Shown: positions 5,532-5,618 of the stretch, piece after piece
Layout: every line of letters begins with the position of its first letter
Position numbering within the stretch: position 1 is the stretch's first letter
Source: Actinoplanes liguriensis
GTDB taxonomy: Bacteria > Actinomycetota > Actinomycetes > Mycobacteriales > Micromonosporaceae
DNA: 5,618 nt
Direction of reading: 5' to 3'
NCBI GenBank assembly: GCA_000715855.1
Contig: KL571408.1
Location: 674 to 6,291 of the forward strand
Program-made: the position numbers and the translations under genes
Notes under the pieces: generated by a model
Seen by the model: only the letters and a program-made list of their open reading frames with translations
Databases searched by the model: none
What the model was told of the DNA's origin: nothing

Positions 5532-5545
5532 CGGAAGCGCTTCCA
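5532..5545. promoter_or_regulatory. LacI-type operator, right-gene side
   Basis: CGGAAGCGCTTCCA carries the same 12-bp palindrome GGAAGCGCTTCC (5533-5544) as the glucanase-side site and differs only in its first base. The two centres are exactly 100 bp apart. It covers the predicted transcript start of the rightward gene and lies 6 bases before that gene's ribosome binding region. Confidence 0.8.
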
Positions 5546-5562
5546 ATGACGAGGGAGACAAC

Positions 5563-5618
5563 GTGCGCAGGCGAACCTTGCTGGGTACGGCCGCGGCCGC
5601 CGCGGCCCTGGTGGTGTC
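5563..5618 (+). CDS. Exported protein, N-terminal signal peptide only (runs off right edge)
   Basis: Only 18 codons are in the window. A GTG at 5563 is preceded by GGGAG (5553-5557) at a 5-base spacing, a good ribosome binding site. The encoded start is three arginines, then TLLGT and a run of alanines and hydrophobic residues (ALVV). This is the beginning of a signal peptide. The twin arginine followed by Thr-Leu-Leu resembles a Tat signal but could be Sec. No mature sequence is visible, so the product cannot be named. Because it shares the divergent promoter region and operator type with the glucanase gene, a secreted glycoside hydrolase or a sugar-binding protein is the likeliest class; this is inference from context only. 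Confidence 0.7.
   Translation, partial: MRRRTLLGTAAAAAALVV

Noticed and set aside
1..5618. CRISPR array, tRNA/rRNA, transposase or insertion-sequence ends
   Set aside because: No regularly spaced repeats, no cloverleaf-like or rRNA sequence, and no transposase motif or matching terminal inverted repeats were found by eye.

Overview
The window looks like chromosomal DNA of a high-GC Gram-positive actinomycete. Most of it is strongly GC-rich, the genes use G/C at third codon positions, and the families present are typical of the group: a SARP/BTAD regulator, a MarR regulator, an EACC1/caspase pair and a secreted family-16 glucanase with a LacI-type operator. The genus cannot be told from this sequence.

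Left part (1-1429): the N-terminal 175 codons of a SARP/AfsR-type activator run off the left edge on the minus strand. About 900 bases with no convincing intact gene follow. The one recognisable item there is a short minus-strand piece (about 852-1016) that reads like the extreme C-terminus of a NiCoT nickel/cobalt transporter, probably a gene remnant. A MarR-family regulator (1430-1936, +) comes next, with an 18-bp near-palindrome just upstream of its start.

Centre (2068-4659, +): a two-gene unit is the most interesting part. A 115-residue EACC1-type protein is followed after 6 bp by a 745-residue chimera. The chimera begins as a close copy of the ClpC N-domain and continues through a degenerate ClpC D1 ATPase and a UVR-like linker. 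Where ClpC would have its second ATPase ring (D2), it has a caspase-like (C14) protease domain with His587 and Cys636 in place. Walker A is intact. The Walker B acidic pair, the D1 pore loop and sensor 1 look altered, and the ClpP-docking D2 is absent. My inference is a signal- or substrate-sensing caspase switch, possibly a defence or regulated-death effector, that borrows Clp adaptor recognition but no longer unfolds proteins for ClpP.

Right part (4660-5618): a secreted GH16 licheninase-type beta-glucanase (minus) converges on the caspase gene with no gap between them. It is divergent from a partial exported-protein gene at the right edge. The shared 147-bp promoter region has a promoter-like element for each gene and two copies of the palindrome GGAAGCGCTTCC exactly 100 bp apart, one at each gene's predicted transcript start. 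This suggests joint repression by a LacI-family sugar regulator.

The three regulatory or conflict genes (SARP, MarR, EACC1) all have a TANNNT hexamer exactly six bases before the start codon, as expected for leaderless actinobacterial transcripts.
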